Of a stretch of 64,000 bases of DNA, positions 34,317 to 43,229 are shown one piece after another. A program made the translations under genes and the position numbers. The first letter of the stretch is position 1. The number at the start of each line of letters is the position of its first letter. The notes beneath the pieces are model-generated. The model did not search any database. It saw only the letters and a program-made list of their open reading frames with translations, and had not been told where the DNA came from. Source of the stretch: an uncultured Collinsella sp. (GTDB lineage: Bacteria; Actinomycetota; Coriobacteriia; Coriobacteriales; Coriobacteriaceae); NCBI GenBank assembly GCA_900544875.1, contig UQWS01000009.1:1-64000 (forward strand). The letters are read 5' to 3'.

Positions 34317-34998
34317 CGCGGGCACCTCTTCCGTCTAATACAGCATCGCACGCCAGCGCAATGGCAATGCCGACCACGACGCTTGCCGGCACGGCAATAT
34401 TCGTGAAGCCCAAGAACTTGCATACGGCGACGGACACCGCGCCCGAAACCGCCGCGACAACGTTGCCGCGCGACAGCCGCTGCGAAAAGAGTAGACAGAT
34501 AAAGAGCGACGTGCAGACGAAACTCGCAATAGCGGTGGGAACATCGACAACGGCACCGACGATGGCACCCATCGTGCACGAAGCGCCCCATGTCGCGATG
34601 AGGATCACGTTGAGCACGAAGGATTCGCGCGGGCCCCAATCCTCCCCCTCAACCAGCTTGGCAAGCGAGATGCCGTATGCCTCCTCGGTGAGCGTCGCGG
34701 CAACAGCCAGCGTCTGACGCTTCGAGGCGCCCGCCAGATGGGGTGCGATCGATGCCGAGTAAAGAGCGAAGCGCGAGGAGATGGCGGCGACGCTCGCGAC
34801 GATCGACGCCGCAGGCACACCTGCCAGCCACAGATTGCAGATCATAAACTGCCCGCTGCCCGTCACGAACGTGCTGCTCAGAGCAAAGACCATCCAGGGT
34901 TCCATTCCCGTCTGCCCCATGATCATTCCGCACGGCGCGCCTATTGCAACATAGGTAAGCATCACTGGCCAGACGGTTCTAACGATTTTGAGCACCAT
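34306..34998 (-). CDS. azlC: AzlC-family branched-chain amino acid exporter
   Basis: The 230-aa protein has AzlC features: YVAIGAPCGMIMGQTGMEPW, STFVTGSGQFMICNLWLAG, SRFALYSASIAPHLAG and LTEEAYGISLAKL. It forms an exporter with AzlD and balances the uptake system encoded by livKHMGF in the same window. The start at 34998 fits family length; GATGAGAAG is a weak SD. Confidence 0.91.
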   Translation of the reverse strand: MVLKIVRTVWPVMLTYVAIGAPCGMIMGQTGMEPWMVFALSSTFVTGSGQFMICNLWLAGVPAASIVASVAAISSRFALYSASIAPHLAGASKRQTLAVAATLTEEAYGISLAKLVEGEDWGPRESFVLNVILIATWGASCTMGAIVGAVVDVPTAIASFVCTSLFICLLFSQRLSRGNVVAAVSGAVSVAVCKFLGFTNIAVPASVVVGIAIALACDAVLDGRGARDAR

Positions 34999-35124
34999 AC
35001 GCTTCTCATCCTGATAAAGTCTCCGAGCCGCATGTAGCGACACGGCAGAATCATCATCCGACAGCAACCGAGTTCACCTACAATTGCCACCGGATCGAAA
35101 GACACAACTTTTTAGGAAGTCATT

Positions 35125-35937
35125 ATGACAGCTATCGATCGAGACCGGGCGCGCGCGGCCTTCAAAAGCTACACCGATGCCTACGACGCCACCAACCCAC
35201 GCATCGCGCTCAAAATCGAGCATACGTACCACGTGGCCGAGGCATGCGATGCCGTAGCGCGCGAGCAGGGCTGGTCGTCAGAAGATATTGACCTGGCATG
35301 GCTTTGCGGCCTGCTACACGATATGGGCCGCTTTGAGCAGCTGCGACGCTGGGACACCTTTAAGGACGCCGAGAGCATGGGCCATGCGGCGCTGGGCATC
35401 GAGGTCCTCTTTGGCGAGAATCCCGCCGATGCACCCGCCGTAACAAGCATCCGCGACTTTATCGATGACCCGGCAGAAGATGAGCTCATCCGAGCGAGCA
35501 TTGCCTATCACAGCGATTTCCGTCTACCCGCGCAGCTCGACGTGCGCACGCGAAGCTTCTGCGATATCGTGCGCGATGGTGACAAGATCGACATTATGCG
35601 CACCATCGCCGACAGCACCGTCGACACCATCCTCAAGGTGGATGAGGACACGTTTCTCGCCAGCCACTTCTCGACACCGGCGCTTACCGCCTTTGACGAG
35701 CATCGCTGCATCGCGCGTGACGAGCGCAACGAGCCGGCGGACTACCTGGTGGGGCTCATCTGCTTTATGTTTGAGCTCGTCCATCCGGCAAGCCGTGCAC
35801 TGGCGCGCGAGCAAGGCGATATCTATCGCCTGCTCGACGCGCCCTTTGGCATTACGCGACCCTTTACCGACCCCGCCGCGCAGGCAACCTGGAGCCGCCT
35901 TAAGGACGAGCTGCGCCGCTGGCTGGCAAGCGCTTAG
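35125..35937 (+). CDS. HD-domain phosphohydrolase
   Basis: The 270-aa protein has an HD metal site: His33/His36 in KIEHTYHVAEACD, His65-Asp66 in LCGLLHDMGRF, and a downstream DGDKIDIMR Asp. HD proteins hydrolyse nucleotides or phosphoesters, and here the substrate is unknown. It is divergent from azlC and its stop codon interlocks with the etfA stop on the other strand (shared TTAG at 35934-35937), with no terminator between. Confidence 0.85.
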   Translation: MTAIDRDRARAAFKSYTDAYDATNPRIALKIEHTYHVAEACDAVAREQGWSSEDIDLAWLCGLLHDMGRFEQLRRWDTFKDAESMGHAALGIEVLFGENPADAPAVTSIRDFIDDPAEDELIRASIAYHSDFRLPAQLDVRTRSFCDIVRDGDKIDIMRTIADSTVDTILKVDEDTFLASHFSTPALTAFDEHRCIARDERNEPADYLVGLICFMFELVHPASRALAREQGDIYRLLDAPFGITRPFTDPAAQATWSRLKDELRRWLASA

Positions 35938-37139
35938 CACTCGAGCTGAGCCAGCAGTTCCTCAACGATCTCAACGGCATCGCCGACGACCTTGTACCGG
36001 GCGGCACCGAAGATGGGGGCATCCGGGTCCTCATTGATGGCGACAATACACTCCGCCCCACCGATGCCGGCGAGATGCTGGATAGCGCCCGAGACACCGA
36101 TGCTCACGAGGAGCCTGGGCGAGACCGATACACCCGTCTGGCCAATTTGATGGCGATACTCCAGCCAGCCGGCCTCCACCACGGGGCGCGTGCAGCCAAG
36201 CTCGGCACCCAGAGCCTCGGCAAGCTTTCGCATCAGCGGTAGGTTTTTCTTGGAGCCGATGCCGCGGCCCACCACGACTAGACGCTCGGCATCGGCAATT
36301 GAGGCCTGCTGTCCCCACTCCTCGGCGGGAATCGAGATCTCGACACGGGCCTTAACGTCATCCGCTAGCACTACCTGGGCAATCGTGCCGGAGCGGCTAT
36401 AGTCAAACTCGGGCGCCTTAAAGATGCCGGGGCGCACCGTTGCCATCTGAGGACGGTGGTTGGGGCAGATAATGGTGGCCATCAGGTTGCCGCCAAACGC
36501 CGGGCGCGTCTGCTGCAGCAGACCCGTCTCCGTATCCATCGAAAGCACCGTGCAATCGGCCGTAAGGCCCGTCTGCAAGCGCACGGCCACACTGGGCGCC
36601 AGCTCGCGACCAAAGGCGGTCGCGCCGTACAGAATGGCCTCGGGCTTGCGCTCGGCTACCAAATCGCAGATCAAGCGGGCGTAGACCTCCGCGTCGTTCT
36701 GACGCAGGCGCTCGTCACGACAGACCAGAACTTCGTCCGCACCGGCGCAAATCAGATGCTCCAGGTCCCCGAGTGAGCCCTCGGGGCTCATGCCGACCAG
36801 TGCCACCAGACGGCAGCCGCGGGCATCGGCAAGCTCGCGCCCCTTGCCCATGAGCTCGAAGGCCACGGATGCAACGGCATCGTGCTCGTCAGTCTGCACG
36901 AAGATCCAGATGTCTCGATATGCGTCAAGGTCTGCCGCGCCGGCGGCCTCGTCGCGCTCAATCGAGATGGCGTTGACGGGGCAGGCGTCGACGCACCCAC
37001 CGCACAGGATACAGCCGTCGGTTACGCGGGCACAGCGATTGGGGCGCTCACCCTCCACCACAATGCCGCCCGAGGCGCAGGCGCGAACGCAGCGACCGCA
37101 GCCGATACAGGCTTCGCTATCGATAATCAGCCCGCTCAT
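35934..37139 (-). CDS. etfA: ferredoxin-EtfA fusion, electron transfer flavoprotein alpha subunit
   Basis: The 401-aa protein begins with two [4Fe-4S] ferredoxin clusters (CxxCxxCxxxC at 11-21 and 43-53). It continues with the EtfA body: EAILYGATAFGRELAPSVA, TRPAFGGNLMATI, the FAD-site VVGRGIGSKKNLPL, RPVVEAGWLEYRHQIGQTG and VSGAIQHLAGI. Ferredoxin-EtfA fusions occur in the LDH/Etf complex of Acetobacterium woodii (LctC), which couples lactate oxidation to NAD+ with ferredoxin. It follows etfB without a gap. Confidence 0.93.
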   Translation of the reverse strand: MSGLIIDSEACIGCGRCVRACASGGIVVEGERPNRCARVTDGCILCGGCVDACPVNAISIERDEAAGAADLDAYRDIWIFVQTDEHDAVASVAFELMGKGRELADARGCRLVALVGMSPEGSLGDLEHLICAGADEVLVCRDERLRQNDAEVYARLICDLVAERKPEAILYGATAFGRELAPSVAVRLQTGLTADCTVLSMDTETGLLQQTRPAFGGNLMATIICPNHRPQMATVRPGIFKAPEFDYSRSGTIAQVVLADDVKARVEISIPAEEWGQQASIADAERLVVVGRGIGSKKNLPLMRKLAEALGAELGCTRPVVEAGWLEYRHQIGQTGVSVSPRLLVSIGVSGAIQHLAGIGGAECIVAINEDPDAPIFGAARYKVVGDAVEIVEELLAQLEC

Positions 37140-37955
37140 CTATGCCATCCCCTCGATAATCTTGGCAAGTTTTACCGCCTGCTCGGACGCCGTTCCCTCG
37201 ACGGCCTCGCACGTTTGGTCACGGTCGGGCACAAACGAGCGCACGACCTGCGTCGGTGATCCGGCAAGGCCGCAACGCGAGGGGTCGGCGTTTACGTCGG
37301 CAGCGCTGGCCACGCGCACGTCTGCATCCTCGGCCGCGCGAATACCGGCAATACTCGGCATGCGCAGCTGGCCAATCTCCTTGGCAGTCGTCATCGCACA
37401 CGGCATCTCCAGGTACACCGTCTCCTCGCCGGCATCGCAGCCGTGAACGAGCGCCAGCGAGCCACACGTCGTAAATCCCGCGCTCTGCACACAGCTCACG
37501 TCGGTCACGCAGGGAATCTCAAAGGCGCCGGCCAGCTCGGGGCCAATCTGGGCCGTATCGCCATCCACCGCCATCTTGCCGCAGATGAGCAGGTCAAAGT
37601 CCCCATCGAGTGCCTCGATGCCGCATTTGAGAGCATAGGTGGTCGCCAGGGTATCGGCACCTGCAAAGGCGCGATCGGTCAGCAGCAGCGCGTCGTCGGC
37701 GCCTCGAGCGATGCAGTCGCGCAGCAGCGACTCGGTCGCGGGGATGCCCATCGACACCACCGTCACGCGCACATCCATGCCAAAGCCGATAAAGTCGTCC
37801 TTCAGCGCCAGCGCGCATTCCAAAGCGCTCGCATCAAAGGGATTAATGACCGCCTGCTTGCCATCGCGCACGATGGTATTGGTCTTGGGGTCCATCTTGA
37901 CCTCGGTGCTGCCCGGCACGGCCTTGACGCACACCACCATATGGAAATCGCTCAT
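37140..37955 (-). CDS. etfB: electron transfer flavoprotein beta subunit
   Basis: The 271-aa EtfB has VVCVKAVPGSTEVKMDPKTN, INPFDASALECALALKD, LLICGKMAVDGDTAQIGPEL and a C-terminal EMPCAMTTAKEIGQLRMPS. In bifurcating Etfs this subunit holds the second FAD and the NAD site. The ATG at 37955 has AAGGGGG 9 nt upstream; GTG at 37961 is possible. It lies between the FAD-linked dehydrogenase and etfA. Confidence 0.93.
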   Translation of the reverse strand: MSDFHMVVCVKAVPGSTEVKMDPKTNTIVRDGKQAVINPFDASALECALALKDDFIGFGMDVRVTVVSMGIPATESLLRDCIARGADDALLLTDRAFAGADTLATTYALKCGIEALDGDFDLLICGKMAVDGDTAQIGPELAGAFEIPCVTDVSCVQSAGFTTCGSLALVHGCDAGEETVYLEMPCAMTTAKEIGQLRMPSIAGIRAAEDADVRVASAADVNADPSRCGLAGSPTQVVRSFVPDRDQTCEAVEGTASEQAVKLAKIIEGMA

Positions 37956-37957
37956 CT

Positions 37958-39559
37958 TCACGCGCCCCCTTTCTGGACGAGCTCATCCAAGAGCTTCTCC
38001 GAAAACAGGTTGCCGCGACCCAGCTGCCCGTCGGGATCGAGCTGGAGCTTGAGCCGCGCCGACTCGACCATGGCCTCGTGACCGTACATTGTCTCTAAGA
38101 AGCCCGCTTTGATCTTGCCGACGCCGTGCTCGGCAGAAACGGCACCGCCCATAGCCGTTACCTCCGCAGCCCACTGGGCAAACAGCTCGCCACCGCGACG
38201 GTAGTCCTGCGCATCGCGCGGCAGGATGTTCACATGCAGATGGTTGTTACCGATGTGCCCCCAGGCAGCAGATTCAAGCCCGCTTTCGGCCAGTGTGCGG
38301 CGATAGAGGGCCACGACATCGGCAAGGCGTGCATTGGGCACCGACATGTCCGAGCCCAGCTTGGTGATGGTAGGATCCATGCGGCGGCGCTCGTCGATAA
38401 GCATGTTGACGCTCTCGGGGACCGCATGGCGGAAGAACCGCTGGCACTCGCGATCAACCTCGGTGCGCGCGACCCATGTCGCATCGTCGCGGCCGCCCGC
38501 AAGCTCCAGCACCCATCCCAGGCGGTACAGCTCCTCGGTCGCCTGGGCCTCGTCATCGCAGTCGAGTTCCACATAAACACAGACCTTGGCCTCTTTGTCG
38601 AGCGCCGGCAGCGAGGCAAACGCCGTCGACTGCTCGCGCTGGTGACGCAGAATATCCAGGGCGCCAGCATCGAAGTACTCGATGGCGGCCGCATGGGACA
38701 GGACGGGGCGCACGGAATCGGTAAAGGACACGGCCTTGTCTTCGCTATCGAAAAAGCAGCTCACACCCCAAACGACCGCAGGTGCCGCTTGCAGGGCAAT
38801 CTCGAGCTCGGTGATAACGCCGAGCGTGCCGCAAGCGCCGATAAAGAGGTCGATGGCGTCCATATCGTCCGCAACGAAATAGCCTGAGGCATTTTTTGTC
38901 TTGGGCATGGTATAGCCGGGAAAATCGAGCTCGAGCGTACGGCCCGCTGCCGTCACGAGCGACAGGTGGCGGCCCTGGGCAAAAGCCTCGCCACGCTGAA
39001 GCTCAAGCAAATCGCCATCAGCCAGTGCGACGTGGAGTCCCGTGATATGCGGGCGCATGGGACCGTAGGCGTAGCTGCGGGCACCAGAGGCGTTACATGC
39101 CGCCATGCCGCCCAGACAGGCAGACGTCTCGGTGGGATCGGTGGGAAAGAACTGCTCGGGGGCCTCTTGGAACTCCTCGTAGGCCTCAAGCGATGCCTGG
39201 TCCCAACCAGCAGTCGGCAGCACCTTCTTGCTCAGCTGCTTGCGCAGCTCCGAGAGCACAACGCCCGGCTCCACGCGCAGCAGAAATTGGCCTTGTTCAT
39301 CGCGGCGAAGGCCCAAGTAGCGATTCATACGGGAAGTATTGAGGATATGCCCGCCGTGGGGCACGGCACCGGCGGCAAGGCCGGTTCGGGCGCCCTGAAC
39401 CGTTACCGGGACACGCTCGGCATGGAGCGTTTCCAAAATGGCACGGACCTCGTCTTCCGTTGTCGGAAACGAGATGCTCGAGGCCTCGCCCGATGCGCGA
39501 GACTCATCGCGACCATACTCTTCGAACTCGTCGGTGAAGGGTTTGATGGTTGCAGACAC
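37958..39559 (-). CDS. FAD-linked 2-hydroxyacid (lactate/glycolate) dehydrogenase
   Basis: The 533-aa GlcD-type flavoenzyme has the PCMH FAD-binding domain (VPVTVQGARTGLAAGAVP, LRVEPGVVLSELRKQL, GGMAACNASGARSYAYGPMR) and a C-terminal domain with WGHIGNNHLHVNILP and SAEHGVGKIK. In A. woodii the homologous LctD oxidises D-lactate with EtfAB. The order here (dehydrogenase, etfB, etfA) differs from lctBCD, and no lactate permease or racemase is adjacent. Glycolate or another hydroxyacid remains possible. Confidence 0.87.
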   Translation of the reverse strand: MSATIKPFTDEFEEYGRDESRASGEASSISFPTTEDEVRAILETLHAERVPVTVQGARTGLAAGAVPHGGHILNTSRMNRYLGLRRDEQGQFLLRVEPGVVLSELRKQLSKKVLPTAGWDQASLEAYEEFQEAPEQFFPTDPTETSACLGGMAACNASGARSYAYGPMRPHITGLHVALADGDLLELQRGEAFAQGRHLSLVTAAGRTLELDFPGYTMPKTKNASGYFVADDMDAIDLFIGACGTLGVITELEIALQAAPAVVWGVSCFFDSEDKAVSFTDSVRPVLSHAAAIEYFDAGALDILRHQREQSTAFASLPALDKEAKVCVYVELDCDDEAQATEELYRLGWVLELAGGRDDATWVARTEVDRECQRFFRHAVPESVNMLIDERRRMDPTITKLGSDMSVPNARLADVVALYRRTLAESGLESAAWGHIGNNHLHVNILPRDAQDYRRGGELFAQWAAEVTAMGGAVSAEHGVGKIKAGFLETMYGHEAMVESARLKLQLDPDGQLGRGNLFSEKLLDELVQKGGA

Positions 39560-39905
39560 GCGAACTCCCCCTTTAGCTAACTACAGTGTTTGCAGGGAGA
39601 TGTTACCGCATCGTTTCGTCGACGTGTTTGAGACCGTCTCCATAATTGGCGATTTTTACGTTCGTGCAATTCGGCGAGCGGCTTGATTTCCTCGGCAGAC
39701 GATGCTTTTGACACATATGGCCCCGCCGTCGCCGACCGCGCGATTGTCACTCGAAAAAAGTTGGAGTATTTTTTGCCGCCTTTTACCTGCGGAGACACCA
39801 ATCCGTCAAGCATTTGGTCAGCAATTGGTCAAGTAGCGGCTGATACCGTCGGCATCGACAGCCAAAACCGACAGAAGTTTTGGCCCCAGAAGCAGGGAGG
39901 TTCCC
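39560..39905. other. divergent regulatory gap, dehydrogenase-etf / secreted-protein cluster
   Basis: There is no gene in these 346 bp. TTTGGTCAGCAATTGGTCAAG at about 39814-39833 holds two TTGGTCA half-sites as a direct repeat. No consensus promoter was recognised on either strand. A 78-codon minus-strand frame here has no SD and no protein-like pattern. Confidence 0.4.
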
Positions 39906-40202
39906 ATGGCATATTACTGGCCCCAGTACGGCATCGCCATCGAAGTCGACGACGATCCCCATCTCCTGCCTTTCGACGAAGAGGCATTCCCCGATACGAC
40001 GGTCTACCACGTTACCACCGATGTGATCTGCGACCCCGAGTCGTTCTCGGCGCTCGCCCACCACATCGCGCATATCCACGACATCGAGCTCCCTCCCGAC
40101 TTCGACGAGCTTGTCTACTCGCGCCGCCTGATGCTTCACATGCTCTTTGGAGCGGACCCGTCCACCTTTGCGCGCGTCTATACCACCAAGGATGCCGCAT
40201 GA
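39906..40202 (+). CDS. uncharacterised 98-aa protein
   Basis: The protein has no signal peptide or transmembrane segment and is acidic (EVDDDPHLLPFDEEAFPDTT), with a His-rich middle (ALAHHIAHIHDIE). I do not recognise a family. GGAGG precedes the ATG at ideal spacing, and the stop overlaps the next start as ATGA, so it is a real gene translated with its neighbour. Being first in a run of secreted or anchored proteins suggests a helper role, but nothing specific can be claimed. Confidence 0.75.
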   Translation: MAYYWPQYGIAIEVDDDPHLLPFDEEAFPDTTVYHVTTDVICDPESFSALAHHIAHIHDIELPPDFDELVYSRRLMLHMLFGADPSTFARVYTTKDAA

Positions 40203-40708
40203 GCGCAAAGAAGCCGCCCCACTTTGCAGGCCTGGGTCGTCGCAAGAAGCTCATCGTTGCCTGCTTGGCCATCGTCTGCGCCCTTGTCGCCGTAGGACTA
40301 TACGCTTGGCAGTCGCAGCCCGTACCCGAGGCGGGCGCTTCGGTTACGACGGCCGAGGGCAAAACGCGTCAGGAAATCCAAGATGAGCTCGACGCCATCG
40401 TCCGCGACAACATGATGACGATTTCGGTCGCACCGGTCGCCCAGCTGCAAAAAGGCGGCAAGCTGCGCGTCAACGTACAAAACGTCCAAGACAATAAATT
40501 TCCCCAGCGATTCCGCGTCATCCAAAACGACGAGACCATGTACGAATCCGGTGTGGTCGAGACCGGCAAGACAATCGAGACGTGCCCCGCCGGCGACATC
40601 AAAGAAGGCGAGGCGTACATCGAGATCCAGGCACTCGATGCAAAGACCCTCGACAGCCACGGCAATCCGACACGTGTCAAGGTACGGGTTGAGCAAGCCG
40701 AGAACTAG
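40199..40708 (+). CDS. membrane-anchored extracytoplasmic protein, unknown
   Basis: The 169-aa protein has a short basic N-terminus, one transmembrane helix (LIVACLAIVCALVAVGLYAW, residues about 18-37) and an extracytoplasmic region with beta-rich alternation (KLRVNVQNVQDN, then RFRVIQNDETMYESGVVETG). It resembles the small Ig-like accessory proteins of surface clusters but matches no family I can name. It starts inside the previous stop (ATGA) and lies 89 nt before a secreted protein. Confidence 0.75.
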   Translation: MSAKKPPHFAGLGRRKKLIVACLAIVCALVAVGLYAWQSQPVPEAGASVTTAEGKTRQEIQDELDAIVRDNMMTISVAPVAQLQKGGKLRVNVQNVQDNKFPQRFRVIQNDETMYESGVVETGKTIETCPAGDIKEGEAYIEIQALDAKTLDSHGNPTRVKVRVEQAEN

Positions 40709-40797
40709 CTTTCCGGCCGACGCGGCACCGCACGCAATTCACCAGCATTCGTCCAATCATCGCGGGGACGGCCCGCGGCGAATAGAAAGGAACGACC

Positions 40798-41397
40798 ATG
40801 GACATCACCAGGAACATGAACGGAGCCAGAGCGCTCGTCGTGGGCGCAGGGCTCGCGCTCGCGCTCGCAATGGGCGCCGCCCCGACGCCAGCTATGGCAG
40901 CCGGGCGCGTTGGAACCACGAAAGTAATGGTCAGGACCGAGATCGACAACGTTGAGTTCAAAGTTCCGACGGTTATTCCCTTCGTCGCCAAGGCCGACGG
41001 CACGCTTCAGGGCCCCTCAGAAGACGCAACCACCATCGACAATCATTCGGCCTACGGCATCCATGTCACCAACATGAAGATCGACGCCATGAACACCTGG
41101 ACCATTGCCGCCGACGCCAAGGCCGGAACCGCGCAGAACTCCATCGACTTTAAGGTCGGCCCCGACGGCGCACTCCAGAACGCCAGCGCCGCAATGCAGG
41201 GGACGGGCCTCGATCTTTCCAAGAACGCAGCCTTCGACATGGGTTACCAGGGCATTGCCGGCGGCAAGGACAAAATTAAACTCAAGACAAGCGGAAACGT
41301 CGCCCGCGTCACGCGCGACATCTTCCGCGCAACCGGCGAAGGCGATCAGGTTGCAACGATCACCTGGACGGTCGAGCCCGGTGCGCACACGGCATAA
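40798..41397 (+). CDS. secreted protein, WxL-like features
   Basis: The 199-aa protein has a Sec signal peptide (residues 1-34, ending TPAMA before AGRVG). The mature part is beta-rich, with INTW-like TWTIAA mid-protein and ATITWTVEPG at the C-terminal end. WxL domains of Gram-positive surface proteins carry a first WxL motif and a terminal LTWTL-type motif, so this may be a divergent relative. AAAGGAA precedes the ATG. Its end overlaps the start of the LAxTG gene by 17 nt. Confidence 0.7.
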   Translation: MDITRNMNGARALVVGAGLALALAMGAAPTPAMAAGRVGTTKVMVRTEIDNVEFKVPTVIPFVAKADGTLQGPSEDATTIDNHSAYGIHVTNMKIDAMNTWTIAADAKAGTAQNSIDFKVGPDGALQNASAAMQGTGLDLSKNAAFDMGYQGIAGGKDKIKLKTSGNVARVTRDIFRATGEGDQVATITWTVEPGAHTA

Positions 41398-41662
41398 GGC
41401 CGTCGCCCTGGCCGCCGCCGTCGGCATCCTAGCGTTTGGGCCAGCCATGGCCTTTGCCCAGCAAGAACAGGCGCAGGCCGCCACGCAAGTGACGGTCGAC
41501 CTCTCGGAGCTCGACCGCGGCGACCGCGAGGAACCGTTGGCGCAGACAGGCGACAGACGATGGCTCTTGGCAGCAGGCGCCACAGCAGCAGGCGCAGGAA
41601 CCGCCGGCCTCGGTCTGCACATCAAACGCAGCCAGAAACAAAACATGGACAGGCCGCACTAA
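41381..41662 (+). CDS. small LAxTG cell-wall-anchored protein
   Basis: The frame starts at GTG 41381 and encodes 93 aa: a signal peptide (RTRHKAVALAAAVGILAFGP, cut near AFA), a short mature part, then LAQTG (53-57), a hydrophobic stretch (WLLAAGATAAGAGTAGLGL) and the basic tail KRSQK. That is a complete sorting signal; LAxTG is the motif used by class E sortases of actinobacteria. Small LPxTG proteins of similar size accompany WxL proteins in csc clusters. Start is by overlap with the preceding gene; no strong SD is visible, so translational coupling is likely. Confidence 0.7.
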   Translation: MRTRHKAVALAAAVGILAFGPAMAFAQQEQAQAATQVTVDLSELDRGDREEPLAQTGDRRWLLAAGATAAGAGTAGLGLHIKRSQKQNMDRPH

Positions 41663-41680
41663 ATTAGCTAAGGAGACCCC

Positions 41681-43111
41681 ATGGCATCGAAGAACCTTTT
41701 GCCCGTCGTCGCACTCTGCGGCGCGCTCGCAACCGGAACGCCTGTCGCCGCTTGGGCGACTCCCGTCATGGCAGACTCCTTACCAGCAGCCCTAAGTTCC
41801 GCCCCAAATCCGTCGAGCGCCATTGCGTGCAAGCGTTTTTCGATCGCACAGGCCGCGATCTCAACCTCGGGATGCCTTCGTCGTAATACGGACGGCTCGA
41901 TAGTCGTGGATATCAATCGTTCGAACAAGGCAAGCGGCTCCCAGGCGGGGTGCGCCGTCTGCACGTGGCGCTCGGTTGTGCTCGATGCAGATGGCGATCC
42001 ATGCAATTTAGAGCTGCGCATCGACATCGCTTCGGTCGATGACTCGGCGAACGGAGCGAAGGTCGTCTTCGACGATACGTTTTTTGAGAAAGGAGGCGGT
42101 ATATGTCTGGGCTGCGCCGCCGCGAATGCAGACGACACGCAGCCCACCCTCTCATTCACGGCATCGTTGCAGCTGACCAAAGCCGGCACCGATGCCGTCG
42201 CGGCGGGAGAAGCGTCCCTGCTGTTCTACGCCGTCAGCACCAAAGACACAGACGCTCATTTCGAGAAGTCAGACGGATCACTCAGCCTTACACGAGGGAT
42301 AGAGGCAGGCCCTATTGAAATCGATGCCCACGCGCAAAGCAGGCAACGCATTCTTGCCGACCCGGTGCTTCTCGAAATGGAGTGGAACGGATCCGGAGCC
42401 ATCGGAATTCTCCCCTCCGCGCTTGACGCCAAGACGCTCCCCTCAAACGACGAACCCATCAACGCAACCACACAAGAAGAGAGCGCGGACAAAGAAGCAG
42501 GTGCGGGCGACACGCCGTCGCCGACAAACAGCGTCCCAGCTTCTTTCGAAGCACCGAATGAGCCCGCTACCGATCCAAACGATCCCGAGCTCGCGGACAG
42601 TCTGGGGCTTGCTGATCCTCAAGAAATCGATGAAGGTAACTGCTGCGTGCTTGCCGAGCTCGACCACACGGAGGTCATCGACGCTGCGAACATCGAAGTT
42701 GCCGCCGCCAATCAGCCCGTCCGCAAGTCGGCCATCATCGCATTTCCCGAGTCCATCGAAGTCGTCTTTTTGCCATCGGGCGAGGTCGTGGCCCCAACAC
42801 TGCTCACCCTGTTGGGCGCCAAGAATACTCGAAACGAAATTAAAAAGGTCACGGTTGTCGACCCTGCAACCACCGCTAAACTGCGTCTATACGCCGTTGC
42901 CCCAGACGGAGGCAAAACCTTGGAATTCGATGGTGACACACTCCTAGCCTGGCGACGTCTGGACATTATGCAAGACGTCTCGTATCAGATCGAACTCGAA
43001 GGGTTTGATCGCGCCCGCGATGCCAATATCATCGCCGCGGCTATTGAATCCCCACAGCGGCTTATGACACTGCGCTTTGACTACTATCCCTATGTCCCGA
43101 CAACCACCTGA
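41681..43111 (+). CDS. secreted 476-aa protein of unknown function
   Basis: The protein has a signal peptide (cut near ATPVMADS, residue about 31) and eight or so cysteines, including the clusters CAVCTW and CLGCAA. A long acidic, Pro/Thr/Glu-rich linker spans residues about 255-325, and the C-terminal domain is beta-rich, ending RFDYYPYVPTTT. There is no LPxTG-type anchor. AAGGAG precedes the ATG, 18 nt after the LAxTG gene, so the small anchored protein may help hold it at the wall. No family recognised. Confidence 0.75.
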   Translation: MASKNLLPVVALCGALATGTPVAAWATPVMADSLPAALSSAPNPSSAIACKRFSIAQAAISTSGCLRRNTDGSIVVDINRSNKASGSQAGCAVCTWRSVVLDADGDPCNLELRIDIASVDDSANGAKVVFDDTFFEKGGGICLGCAAANADDTQPTLSFTASLQLTKAGTDAVAAGEASLLFYAVSTKDTDAHFEKSDGSLSLTRGIEAGPIEIDAHAQSRQRILADPVLLEMEWNGSGAIGILPSALDAKTLPSNDEPINATTQEESADKEAGAGDTPSPTNSVPASFEAPNEPATDPNDPELADSLGLADPQEIDEGNCCVLAELDHTEVIDAANIEVAAANQPVRKSAIIAFPESIEVVFLPSGEVVAPTLLTLLGAKNTRNEIKKVTVVDPATTAKLRLYAVAPDGGKTLEFDGDTLLAWRRLDIMQDVSYQIELEGFDRARDANIIAAAIESPQRLMTLRFDYYPYVPTTT

Positions 43112-43134
43112 GGCTTAAATGCTGCGCATCATTC

Positions 43135-43160
43135 CTAATACCACTTATATAACGTATTAG
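43135..43160. promoter_or_regulatory. dyad in the gap before the DUF554 gene
   Basis: CTAATAC (43135-43141) and GTATTAG (43154-43160) pair perfectly around a 12-nt centre that contains TTATATAA. It may be an operator or a weak terminator for the secreted-protein run. Confidence 0.4.
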
Positions 43161-43229
43161 ATGAGTCGCGATGTGCCTCGCATTTCGTTCTGCTACGATT
43201 GCCACGTTGGCATCAATACAGGAGGGCTC

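Noticed and set aside
39577..39813. 78-codon minus frame upstream of the dehydrogenase
   Set aside because: No SD, no protein pattern, and it occupies the regulatory gap.
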